NCBI GenBank assembly: GCA_030267565.1 | Contig: BRXU01000013.1 | Coordinates: 1,280,001 to 1,344,000 of the forward strand | Reading direction: 5' to 3' | DNA length: 64,000 nucleotides | DNA from: Pleodorina starrii | Lineage: Eukaryota > Chlorophyta > Chlorophyceae > Chlamydomonadales > Volvocaceae | In this document: positions 44,601-56,712 of the stretch, in pieces | Layout: each line of letters opens with the position of its first letter | Numbering within the stretch: position 1 is the first letter of the stretch | Notes under the pieces: generated by a model | The model's input: the letters and a program-made list of their open reading frames with translations, nothing else | Told to the model about the DNA's origin: nothing | Databases searched by the model: none | Made by a program: the position numbers and the translations under genes

Positions 44601-47600
44601 GAGTCCCGCGTCCTGACTCGGTATGTTTGCTGACCGACCGACCGACCCGTGGGTCGCGCAGATCCGCATCGCCAGCGACGTCACTCTGACCGCGCACCAC
44701 GCGCTGATTGGTGACTACAGGAACGAGATCCCCACGCAGGTGCGGGCGGGCGGGCGGGCGTGTGTGGGGGAACCTGCGGGGCTTGTGTCCGGAGTGCGCG
44801 GGCTGGCGTTGGGGCTTTTGTCCGGATCGCGCGTGTGGGGATCTGAAGGCGTGTGTCTGAAGCGCTCGTGTGTGCGTGCGCGTGTGTGCGTGTGATGAAT
44901 TGGCGGGGATGCTTGCTGGGCGCTGGTGTGCGTGTCGGTGGTCGAGTGAAGAGTGGGAAACGGAAGAGCCGTTAGTGCGGCGGGAGTTGCGGGCCGTCGG
45001 GCGGGACGTGTGATGGCCGCGGGGCTTGTTGGATCCTAGATCCATTTCGCGCCGATGTCCGTCATCCGGGTGTGCATCGTCGCAGGGGCCCGGCTTTGAT
45101 CTGGCGGCCATCACCCTTACCAACGCGTACGACACGGGGCCTGGACTGCTCGTCCACAACGAGACGGCCTTGCTGTATGGTACGGCTCGGGCGGCCGGGC
45201 AGGGAGGAGGGAAGCTCTTGCGGCATCGGCGCTCTGGTTTCTGTGTGCCGTCGCGCCCCGAGTGATTTGGGCCGGTGTGCATAAATATATGCATGGATGC
45301 ACGCATGGTGTCGTGTGACGTCCATGTCTCGAACCAAAAGAGCGCAATCGCTCGTGTTTTGGAGGCGCGGTTTCAATATCGCTCTCGCTCCGCGCGCCTC
45401 CTCCTGCGGCGGCTTTCCCGCCCTCGGCGCACGGCCCGCCACGGGGGGCTGTGAGCGTGTGCTGGCGCGCGCTGCCCTCCGCCCCCACATCTCCCCGTCC
45501 CTTTCCCCACACCGCCACATCCCCCGCGCCCTCCCTCCATCCTCGCCCTCCACCACCTCCTGAACCGTATTCTGTACGACACGGTACGGCACGTTATTGG
45601 CGAACAGCGCTGTGCTTCCCGGCGCCTCTTTGGAGCTCCACCATTGTCAGCGCGCCCCGCGCCACGTCGCGCCCCGGCAACCAGATCTTCCTGATGAGTA
45701 CCTCGCAGTTCGGCTGCGTCGACGTCAACGCCGCCGCCGCCGCGTCGTCGTCGTCGTCGTCGGAGTCGACGTCGAGCGGCCTGCTCCAGCCGCCGCTGAT
45801 GTCTCGCTGCTGGGCCGACCGCGGCCTCTTCATCGACCTGGGACTGCGCGGCGCTGACGTGGACGCGTACGACAAGCAGGTGCCGACGTCGTACGACATC
45901 CTGCTGCTAAACGTGACGTACTTGTGCGCCAACGTCATGACGACCCAGTGCCTGGAAGTGCACGGCGGCGCGACGGGCTGCACGAACTGGATGCGCAAGC
46001 AGCTGGCGGCGACGGCGGCGGGGGTGCTGCCGTGGCGGGAGCTGCCGACGTCGCCATCGGCGGCGGCGCTGGCGGCGCCGAGCCCCGGTGGCGGCGCCGA
46101 CGGCGGGACCGTCAGGGGCGCGGCCATCGGCGGCGCAATTGGAGGTGAACGGGCAGACAGGGGTGCGAGCGACGAGATGCTCCCTCTTTCGGCCACTTCT
46201 GCTTCTCACGGCTTTTCCTGATTCTCTTTCCTGTTTGCACTTGTTTAGAATTCATGTTCTGGGCGGGTCGGTTCCAGCGATGGGCGGGGCGCTGTGTCAG
46301 CCTTGCTTAGCGGCTGGGCCAGCGCGCCGCCACACGCCGCGCCGCGCCGCCACCCACGCAACCGAACCGCCGCTTGCTGGCCACACGCCCGCGCTGCGGT
46401 CGTGGGCCCCCTGCCGCCAACGCCTCCCGGGCCTGCCTTACTGATAAGAGCCAGCGGGTCGCTTCGCCGGCGTGACGTGCTCTCGTTGCTGCTCCTGCTG
46501 TTGCTGCTGCTGCTGCTGTCGTGCTTCTGACCCGAGCTTATCTCCGCGCCTACAGCTGTGAGCCCCGCCGAGCCTCCTCCGCCTTGTGCCCGTGTCTGAG
46601 CGCAGGCGCGGTGCTGCTTGCTGCGCTGGCGGCGGCCGTGCTCCTCCTGGTCCGGCGCCGGCGACGACGATTATTCGCCCAGAAGCATCAGAAGCAGGGT
46701 GGTGGGGATGGGCTGCACTTCTCCAGGTGAGGCCTCCCTGGACACGTCTTCACTGCCGTGACCTTCACTGCCGTGACATCCCAAGCTCCCAACCCCCTAT
46801 GTTCACTGTACGGTTTACTGCCTTCACCCAGACCTCCTACCATCCCTGATCCCCAATCCCCTGCTTCCCTGCTCCCCCGGGGGTCCTAACGCCTTGTTTT
46901 CACAGCATCCCGGACAAGGCCGGGTCGCGAGACGCAGCGGCGGCGGCGTCTCCGCCTCTGGACGGCGCCGCAGCCTCCCTGGATCCCTGGAAGCCCGGGA
47001 GCTCCCCGGGCAGCAACCCCTGCCTGCCGCTGGTCTTCTTTCAGTCCGGTGCCGCATCGTCCGGCGCCGCCGCTGCCCCCGCCTCCTTCACCAAGGGGGC
47101 GACGGGGCGGGAAGCCACCGCCGGCTCGGCGGAAGCCGTCACAGCCAGCGACAGCGTCGCCGCTGGCGACGGCGGCGACGGCCCCGGCAGCGGCAGCGCG
47201 AGCGCGAGCGCCAGCGGCACCGGCACCGGTGGGAGGGTGAAGAGCAGAGAGGGCGGCAGCGCGGGGCCGGCGGCGCTGGGGGCGCCCGCCGGTGCGGCGG
47301 CGGCGGCTGCGGCGGCGGAGCGGGAGTGCGGCTCGGGAGGCGGGGAAGGCTCCGGGGGCGCGTATCTGGGCCAGACGGGTAAGAAGCGAGCTGGGCTGGG
47401 GAGGCCAGGCGGGTGGTCTGGTGGCGTGCGCGATGTAGGCGGAACGACAGAGCCATTGAAAGTGGACCCACGGGTCAGCTTCGGACATCCAGCGACCCAC
47501 GGGTAGCCCGCATCACCTCAATTCCCGCGCTCGCCCTCTCCGCCCGCCCGCCCGTCCAATCGCCTCCGTACCGTCGCTGCGGTACCATCTTTTCAACCTC

Positions 47601-50600
47601 CCCGCCCGTCCCTTCCCTCCAGCAGGCATCGCCGGTGGTGCCGGCGGCCTCCACGCACCCGTCTCCTCCGACGGCCCCGGCCCCAGGGGCGACCCACTCG
47701 CCCCCAGCAGCGGCGACCCCAGCACGGGCATCAGCACCCTCCGCCCGCCGCGGCCGCAGCCCAGTACGGCAGGTCTGCAGCCTGAGGACGAGCACGTGGT
47801 CGTGACGCCGCTGACGCCGCCGCGGGCTGACCTGGCGCTTGGGGAGGCGGCGGCGCAGGAGGTGACGCTGCTGCCGGTGGTGCGTGGCAAGGGCGCGTTC
47901 GGGCGGGTGTACGAGGGTATGTACGGCGGTGAGAAGGTGGCGGTCAAGGTGATGCGTGACGTGTGCGACCTGGATGCCGGCGGAGGAGGCTCCCTGGAGC
48001 ATGTCCGCAACAGCTTTGCTCAAGAGGTTGAGGTGCTGGGGCGCTGCTGCCACCCCAATGTGGTGAGGCTGCTGGCGGCGTGTCTGACGCCGCCCAAGCT
48101 GCTGCTCGTGATGGAGCTGATGGAGACGAGTCTGGAGAAGCTGGTGTACAATAAGGCGGCGGGGCTGCTGCCGCTGCGGACGGTGCGGCGTGCGGGGACG
48201 TTTGTGGTGTTGGGGAGGCGGGTTGCAGCAGCCCGGGGTGGACTGGAGGGGAGGGCCTTGTGGACAGAGGGCTCTGGGCAGCGCCTCCGCGCCGGGCGAG
48301 GTGTAGCTTGCGGCTGTTTGGCGACTGGGGCAGCTGCGTCGCCCGCTGACGAAAAGACCGACGCGTGTACGGCATGTTGTACTGCAGGCGCTGTACATTG
48401 CGCTGGATATTGCCAAGGGCTTGGAGTACCTGCACCCCACCATCCTGCACCGGGACCTCAAGGTAAGGCAGCATCACGAAGCCGTTGAGCCTTTAGGCCT
48501 TCAGGGCACTACCGTAGACGGGAGAGGACTCGAACACAGACGATGGGTGGAGCATAGATAAATTGTCGGAGGCTTGGTACCAGGGCGCGCCGCGCTGCGC
48601 TGACCTTGGGCCTGCGTCTCAGTCTGAGCCTGACCCCCCCCCCCCTGGCACCCGCCTGTCCCCTCCCCTCCCCTCCCCTGCCGCAGCCGGGCAATGTACT
48701 CATCAACGGCGCCAACACGCCCCGGCCATTGGCTAAGCTCACGGTGAGGGGGCTGCAGCCGTGTGCCTCCATGTCCAGAGCGTCAGTTTCTAAAGGCGCC
48801 GCGGCGGACCCGGAACTGGGTGCCTTGATGGCGGTCACCGCCCATCCATCCCGCCGGGGATCACCCATGTCATGTGGTGTGGTGCGGTGCAACTTTTGAT
48901 GGCGTTTGCATTTCGACGTTTGCCACCCGGCCTTGCCCGGTCCTACCAGGACTTCGGCGTGTCGCGGCTTCGGAGCACCGTCCTCATCACCAAACACCCG
49001 GAGGCTGGGACGGTGAGGGAGGGGTGTAATTGGGCGAGGGAGGGGGCGGGGGTTGCGTTGGGTTGGGGTGGGGTGTCAGGAGATGTGGGATTGGCTACGC
49101 CGGAGGGGTGCTGCGCTACCGCTGATGCGCTTGCTTGCTGCCAAGAACACCGTGCCGCGGCTGCGGCTGCGGCTGCAGCTGCAGCTGCGGCCGCACGGGT
49201 GAGGGCTCCCTCCCCCTCACCCTCACTCGGCCGCCGTCCCCTCAAATCGACGACTGACCAGCGTCCCTTCGCCCCGCGTGCCCTCCGCATGCTTTGTCTG
49301 CTGCCGCTGCTCTCCTTCCGTGCTGCGTGCTGCGGCTGCCTCTCCGTGACGCACCCCTCCTCCTTGCAGCCCGCCTACATGGCTCCAGGTGGGGGTGTGA
49401 GGGATCCGCGGTGGGTAGGAGTGCAGGGTTGGTTAGTTGGCAGCGCGACATTGAACGAAACGACGGGTTGGGAGGGCTGCGTGACCGCACCGCACCGCAC
49501 GTCACCGCACAATGCCTCAGCGCGCCACACCCGTGCGCCATGCGCCACCTGCGGGACACAACTCCCCGCCTGGCGCCTCTTCCTAACCTCCTGCCTGCCT
49601 GCTGCTGTTTTCCGGCTGATGCTGCTTGCCGGCTGCTGCTGATGCTGCTGTTTTCCGGCTGATGCTGCTGCTGCTGCTGCAGAGACGTTTGACGTCAAGA
49701 ACTACACCCTGACGCACCAAGTGGTGAGTGCCGGTGTGTTGGGGGTTGGGCCGGCTGCTGCTGCTGCTGCTGCTAGGGTTGGCACGCTGTCAGGGCGGGG
49801 CGAGGGGTGGCGGGGCGTGCAAGTGCGTTGGTCGTTGGGGACGGGGTGCGAGCCTCAACCAGACACAGACCAGACCGGACCAGCCTCATCCAGGCACTCA
49901 CTGACTTGGACGGCTGTCCTGCGCCCTCCCTGTCCGCCTGCTTTCCTCCCCCGCTCGCTGCCTTCTACAGGACATTTACAGGTAGGTACCGCAGCGGTGT
50001 CGTGCCGGGGGCCGATGTGCGGAGGGCTGAGGCGGCAGCGGATGGCATCGGCGGCTCTCTCTACCATCTCCAGGGGGGGGCTTACCAAGAGGGTGAAACG
50101 CCAGGGGAAGGGAAGAACAGCAGCACTAGCCGCCCACCGGCCCGCTTATCCTGCATTCAGTGCCCCCCCCCGCCTGTTGGCCGCCGAATTGCATGGCCCG
50201 AAGGCACGAGGTGCTCGCCGCATCCTCCCTCTCAGCCTCACGTCCGCTTCCCCACCTTTGATCCCACCCTTCATCTTTGGCCCCCTGGCCCCAATCTCTC
50301 CCCATGCCGCCCTGCCCTGCCTCCGTCCCCCTTCCCTGCGGTATCTTCGTTCTTACCCCCGGCCACCTCCTGCTTACCCCCGGCCACCTCCTGCTTACCC
50401 CCGGCCACCTCCTGCTTACCCCCGGCCACCTCCTGCTTACCCCCGGCCACCTCCTGCTTGCCCCCGGCCACCTCCTGCTTTGTCCACCTCCTGCCACCTC
50501 GTGTCGCAGCTACGGAGTGCTGCTGTGGGTGCTGCTGACGGGGGAGCACCCCTGGAGGGGCTTCCAAATGGTGGAGGTCGCGTACAAGGGTGAGCGAGAG

Positions 50601-51422
50601 CCGCCCGCACGGGCGATGAAGCTGCTTTCCCTTTTGCCCCACACCCTGCCTTCCGGCCCGCCGCCTCTTCGCTTCCTCCCCTCCCCGCCTCCCCAGAACC
50701 ATGACTCTTGACGACATCCCTGCTACCCGTTCCTCCCACGCATTCAGCCCCGGCCCCTCGCCTCCTCTCCCCGTCTTTCTGCGCCTCCGTGCCCCCGCGC
50801 CCGCGCCTTTGGCACCCCTCCCCTCCCCCTCCGCCCGTGCAGTGACGATAAACCGGGAGCGGCTGCCCACGTCACGCATCCCGCCCGCCCGCTGCCACCC
50901 GCGCCTGCGCGCGCTGATGGAGCAGTGCTGGGAGTACGAGCCCCGGCGGCGGCCCGCGGCGGCGGAAATCGTCAAGGAGCTGCAGAGTCTGCTGGACTCG
51001 TTGGTGGGTCGGTGTGTACGGCTGGGTGAGGGTACGACAGTGTACCGCACCCGCTGCGAGGCCTCCTCTCGGCCCTTGTTGTGCGGTTTTTTCTCTCATG
51101 TGTCCCCGCGTGAAGCACCGCTCTTGAAGCCGCATCTCTTGAAGCCCGATCTCCGAGGCGGCGCCCTGCAGCCGGAGCCCTGTTCCGTATCATGTCCTAA
51201 CTCTCCACTGCTTTGCTGTCCACGGCTGGCTCTCGTGTGTTTCGGTGTCTTCCGCTGGCGGCATGACATGTCATGCCATGCCGGGTCGATAGATCGATAC
51301 ACGTATACGGTACTTGCCAAAGCCTTTGCCGACGCCCTTCCCGCCTTTGCCCCCCTCCCTCCCTTGACCCTGACCTGCCCCCTCCCTCCCTTGACCCTGA
51401 CCTGTCCATGCAGCCACTTTGA
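41652..51422 (+). CDS. Receptor-like TKL protein kinase RLK-B, about 1185 aa, duplicated ectodomain
   Basis: Nineteen exons join in phase: 41652-41978, 42766-42843, 43066-43150, 43524-44215, 44662-44739, 45086-45179, 45608-46144, 46606-46726, 46906-47378, 47626-48182, 48388-48462, 48687-48743, 48950-49012, 49370-49388, 49683-49723, 49971-49981, 50510-50589, 50843-51003 and 51414-51422. A signal peptide leads into two homologous extracellular units, each with GRELAVA, a V-T-L-T segment, HNETA, RATSRPG, RCWADRG and a YD-LLLNV block. One membrane helix (about 632-650) ends in a run of arginines. After a 240-residue low-complexity linker comes the kinase: GKGAFGRVYEG, Lys936, HRDLK with Asp1037, DFG at 1059-1061, AYMAPE and the usual C-lobe. 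All catalytic residues are present. The last exon, which adds only two residues, is the least certain part. Ligand unknown. Confidence 0.9.
49971..49981 (+). other. 11-nt micro-exon of RLK-B
   Basis: GACATTTACAG is preceded by a ctacag acceptor and followed by a gtaggt donor. It supplies Asp-Ile-Tyr and two bases of Ser in DIYSYGVLLW, the conserved kinase subdomain IX aspartate region. Without it both frame and motif are lost. Confidence 0.85.
50352..50480. repeat. 21-bp minisatellite in an RLK-B intron
   Basis: About six copies of cccccggccacctcctgctta in the intron that follows the micro-exon. The copies are almost identical. They lie 30 bases upstream of the next acceptor and make up its pyrimidine-rich tract. 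Confidence 0.9.
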
Positions 51423-54400
51423 AGGGAGGGAGGGATCACTCCGTGGGCGGACCCCATTGGACCGCGACGACGTCAGCGGCGCCTGCGGCGCTTGCCCACC
51501 GCCGCCCGATTGACCAACGGCTGCTGCGGCGGCGAACGGCGCGATGCGGCGGACAGTGCCGGCGGTGGCGGCGGTGGCGGCGGTGGGGGAGGGGCGTTGG
51601 TCGGGTGGAGGTGGTCGGAGGGGACGGCGGCGGTGGGCGTGGGTCCAACAAACTTGGCCGTATCGATTTATCGTCTTGGCGGGCGGGCGGGCGGGAGGGA
51701 GATGGATACATGGCGGCGGTGCATGGATGGGTGGCAGCGTCGTAACAAGATGTGCGCCATAACGACATGCGTTATTTCAGATGATGGGCCCGCCGCTGGG
51801 GTAACGCTCTTGTCGGTCGAGGCGTGTGAGAGGCGTGTGAGGGGTAACGATTGCAGCGGGGGTTGCAGCTGCGGTTGCAGCTCGACACGCCGGGAGCGAA
51901 GAGGACGCTTCATCCTGTACTGCTCTCCTGTACTGCTCGCTACTACTTGGGCGAGGGCTATAGCCCTGAAGGCAGGCAGGCAGGCCACTTGCCTACCGCG
52001 CTCGTCTGCCCTGGCTGCTTCCCGCCTGGCTTGCGTCCGCGCAGAGCAAGCGCACTGCCGCGAGCCCTTGCGCCGCTGCGCGCGATTTTTGGTGCGGTCC
52101 GCTATTTATTTTGTGATGTCGAAAATGGGTGTGGGCGCTGTCGGGATAACTCGAGGACTGCCACGTCTTGTGTGGGTGTGTGTGTGTCTTGGGTGTGTGT
52201 GAGCTTGGTGGCTGGTGGGCTGGTTGGTGCATTGGTTGGCGCGTTGGTTGGCGGGTTGCGGGTTGACTCGTCAGGCAAGCGTGTCACGGGTGTACTCAGA
52301 GGCCCGGCGGGCTCTTGCACTGGCACTGGCACCGAGGCGGGACGCGGGTGAGGGGTGGTCTGATCGCTGACCACCTAACACTCAGCCGTCCGGTTGGCCA
52401 TGGGCTTGGAGGCTGGGGCAGGGACCGAAGGGGTTTGGGGGTCTAGTTCGGAACCGATATCTGGTACCGGTACCGGTTTTTCGTGTCATATCCAGCAGCT
52501 ATATGTGTGTGAGTGTGAGTGTGTTTGTCTCCAATAAGCTTCCGCACGCTCCCAACGGCTGCCCTGCTGCGGTTTTTCTCGCCTGTGGCGTCATACCGCG
52601 GGCCGCGAGGGGCAGAGGGTGTGGGGTTCGCCCAGGCACTGCCGGCACACGGCACACCTCACCGGGACGCGCTCGTAGGCCCACAGTCCGCGCCTCCGGA
52701 CTGGGCTTATGTCGGCTGTGCTCCTGATAGTGGCAGGGCGCCGCTTTTCGCTCGTCGTCGTACTAACCCAATTCGTCGTCCAATTCGTCCGTCGTATCCG
52801 CTCAAGTCACCTATATGAAGTGTTGCATGCGTCGCGCACTGTTGGCTGCTCGGTGTGGCGGTAGCTGTCGCGGTGGGCGGGGACTGGCGGCACGCAGTCG
52901 TCGCGGCTGACGCGCAGGGCGCGGCACGCCACGGCCACGGCGCACGGCCACGGCCACGGCGCGGCACACGGCGGCTCACGGCGTCGCCCGGCGGCCTTTG
53001 CCGGCTCGGCAGCCCCTCGGTTCTGTGGGCCGTGGGAGCTCTTTGGAGGGCTGTGGCAGCTGACGGGTCCATGCGCGCGTGCGGCCGTTGGCCGGTGCGG
53101 CCTGTCTCGACCTACCGTATCCTATGTGTCGATTGCACGTTGATTGCACGTCGATTGCACGTATCCTATGTGTCGATTGCACGATTGCAAAGTAAGGAGG
53201 CCGGCGCGAATCCTGGCATGGCTATATGCCTCGTGCGTCTCTATCGCGAGGTTGTTTGCATCGCCCTCTTGATTCAGCTGAGCTGCCTGCCGCATTTTTC
53301 CTAAACGGATGATGCCTCTGCTGCGTATGCGAAATCATTTCATCGATGGCTCTTGGGCGGCGGGGGTGTGCGGGAAGCATGAGCGGCGGAAAGGTATGAG
53401 CCGGAAAGGCGTGAGCCTGGCGGCGCGTGTTGGGATGGCAAGCCGGTCGCGGGAACCGTGCTCGGACGCTGGGGACGGGGTTAGGCTGCCAGCTGTTCAC
53501 ATGCAGCGACGCCTCTGAGGGGCCTCTGAGGGGGGCGCGCAAGGCCCATCCTTCCGTCGTCTGGTCGTTACAGTCGCAACGACACGGTCGTTACCGTTAC
53601 GGTCGTTACCGTTACGGTCGTCACCGTCACCGCAACATGTCGTCACGGTGTTCCCGGGAATCAAAGGGCAGTGTCACGCGTCGTCGTGTGTCGCATGTGC
53701 CTGCAAATGGCGGATATGGCTGGGAGGAGGTTGCTGCATTCAAGTACGGGCCACAGGCGGGCGGGCGGGGGCCATTGCAGACTGGGCCAGTCGCTCGCCC
53801 GCTTGCCCGCCCGCCCGCCTCGCACACAAATAGCTCTTCACACACACATACACACACATATGCATGTATGCATGCATGGCGATCCGGCGATGCCGTTGGC
53901 TGATGTCTGCGTCAGCGGCAGTGCTGCTGTGCCGGCACCGGCGCGCAGTTGCCCGGAGTACCTTTTTGAAGGATGTTGGCGGCGGCATGCCTTTGTTCGG
54001 TTGGCATGCCTTTGGATAGGGCTGGAGGTCGACACATCCGATCCGATCGTATCCGATCCAATCCGATCGGATCCGATCCGGGGGGTGGGTGGGTCGTCAT
54101 CACACATAAGGACTGCTCAGGTATGCGCCCACACGCACTGTCCTCTCCGGCGGGTGGGGCGCTCGGCCGGATCAACGTGACCGCAGGCTCCCATGCTCCT
54201 CGTCCCAATCAACGGGCGGCAGATTCGTCCGGCCACGGCCCCTGGGCAACCACCCCATGGAAAGACAGCATGTCGTACCGCTTATTAATGTATCGATCAC
54301 CCCCACTGGGTGACTGGTCGTGCTCGGCTGCTGGCGGCTTGGTCGGTGGCGCTCCGCTGTCGCGTTTTGCCGCTTCATCTACCCGCTGATGCTCCGGTTG

Positions 54401-56712
54401 CTGCTGCAGCTGCTGTTGCTGTTGCTCTGGTTGGGCGGGTGGGTAGTTGTCGTGGCTCTGCCATGCATGCGTGCATGCAGCCGTGTCGTGCTGCGATTAC
54501 GGTACATCGCTCGCAGCTGCTGGTGTGGATGCAAGAGGTTTCCGAAGGTGGTCAGAAAGCGACGGAGAAGGAGTGAAGGGATCCCTCGGACAGCCTCCCA
54601 CACGACGTATTGGCACGACGGGTGGCCCCACTGTGTTACTCGGGGGCGGTGGCGGGGAAGGGTCGCAGCAGCGTTCCCGCGTCGGGGGTGTGGATTGTCG
54701 TGCAGGCGCGTGTGTGAGGTGTGTGCTTGAGGGTTGTATGTGGGTCGCGAATCCTGCGTCGATCCCATCGGCGATAAATGGATGGGCGACTGAAGGCCCA
54801 ATACGCCGTCTCGCGGCGACTCGGGTAGGGTCATTGCGCGGTCGAGTTGTTGTACGATGAACCAGAAGCCAAATTGTACTGACGCGGCTTGATAAGAATA
54901 ACGGGCGATGCTGCTGGTGGCGGCGACAGTTATGAGTTTATGCTGGAGTAGTCGCTGCGCTGGAGCACGTACGGTATACACGCGTGGGTGCTCGCTGTCG
55001 CAGAAGCGTACGACATAACGTATGGCGGGTTCTGCATAATGGCGGGGTCTGTGCACGCACGGTTTAGGACGGCCGTAAGGGAAGCACCCGGCAGCCGAGT
55101 GCTTCTCCTTGCTTACCAACATAATGGAATAAAGGAATGGAGAAAGCCTGGCTGGCTAGGTGGAACATTCGCATGGCCCTGGCCTGGTGGGGACGGACGT
55201 CATCCCATGTCGTTCGATCGTGATGACACGTACGACATGGTACGACATGCATGTAGAGACGAGCCCTGGGGTACCTGGCCGATCCTGCCGTGTACAAGAG
55301 CTTCGGAAGCTTGGTATGTTGGGACTCGCCAAGGTCGTCATTCAGGAATTTCGGACGCGCGAGAATGGAAGATGCCCTGGACGATGCCCCCTCATGATGA
55401 TGAACCCCAGGAGATGCGATTGTACCCACTATCACCACAACGACGACTGTTGTGGCGGCTGGGGAGCGGGGACGCCATCCCATTGCCGGCGGCTTCCAGC
55501 TTGTAGCTGGCTCCAGCATCATCAACGCCGTCATTGGCGGTCATGTGGCGGTTGGAGCTGCAGCGTGATTGCGCAGCCAGCCGCGCGCGAGCGCAGCGAA
55601 CCAGTGCCCTCGCCCCACTCTTCCCCTTCCAGGACATTGACATCACGTTGGAGTTTGAACCCGCCGGTTCTACGGATCTAGACGGACTCGACAACGGAGG
55701 CGCGAACGCGCCGAAGAGCCGACGACAGTCCCCGGGAGCGCATCCCGCATTCGGCGCTTGCAAGCGCGTTGGCGCACCTCCATTTCTTCAGACGGGGGCG
55801 AAAGACTTGGCAACTTGGACGCTGCTGTGTTCCTGCGGCTAGGTACCGGTAGTGCAGGAGAGGTCCCGGGAAGGCATCGCAAGTGTCCGAAGGATCCGAA
55901 AGATTCGCTCGGAGGCGTCGAGGGAATCGAACCGCGATGCCAGCTCGCGTTCAAGTGCTGCCAGAAACAGCTCCGTTCGAGTCTTCGAGAGGTGCCGCAT
56001 GACAGATGTCGGTTGTCAAACATGAGAGCGCCCTTCGGCTCCCAGAGGTGCAGCCACACGCCTTCGCCTCCTGCTCCTCCTTGGCCGGAAAGAAGATCAG
56101 CAGCAGCAACGATTGCCAACGCTCCAACACCCCTGTGCACGCAACCCACGTAGCCCGCACCAGTACCAGTACACGGACGCTGCTGGGTGCTGGGTCGGGC
56201 GTCGCGAGGATCGCGTACGGCACTCGAGTCGCGCCGTGAGCGTTACAACCGACAAGCAGGCACTGTATGTAGACAAATGAAGCCGTGATGCGGGCAGGTT
56301 CAAGCGATACGTACTAGTTTTTGAATCAGCAGCAGCAGCGGCAGCAGTAGGAAGTGGAGAGACCCAAGCGGACCGCTCGGCACCTGCTCGTAAGAGGCTT
56401 ACCTGCTCCTCGCCTACCTGTACTGCACGCAGCACGGCAAAAAATGAGACGCTGCCTGCAAGCCCTCATAACGACCGCAGCTTGAGCCACGGTTATTTGA
56501 TTCTGCCAGCCGACCAATCAGCTGTCAACGAGTCAACCTATCTGCACGGCGACACGGGCGCGCCGTTTTCCGGCATCTACGTATCTACGCGCCCAGCAAG
56601 AACAGAACCCACCGACTTTGGTTGGAACTATCCGCGCAAGTACATACATCGATCGCTCCTATCCTAATCAGGCAACACAACGCCGGGAGCTCAGCGGGTC
56701 CGGTCCGAAGTG
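51423..56712. other. Gene-poor 5.3 kb interval
   Basis: The first part is presumably the 3' UTR of RLK-B. Isolated stretches look protein-like. One example is a possible plus-strand exon after the ttccag at 55628-55633 that reads DIDITLEFEPAGSTDLDGLD. Another is the preceding stretch near 55490-55555 (QLVAGSSIINAVIGGHVAVG). They could not be joined in phase. Small tandem arrays are seen: cgattgcacg units at 53125-53190, gttaccgttacggtc units at 53590-53630 and gatccgatc units at 54038-54080. No RNA gene is evident. Confidence 0.35.

Noticed and set aside
54379..55122. 247-codon minus-strand open frame
   Set aside because: Composition looks random, no domain, and a comparable frame is open on the plus strand over part of it.
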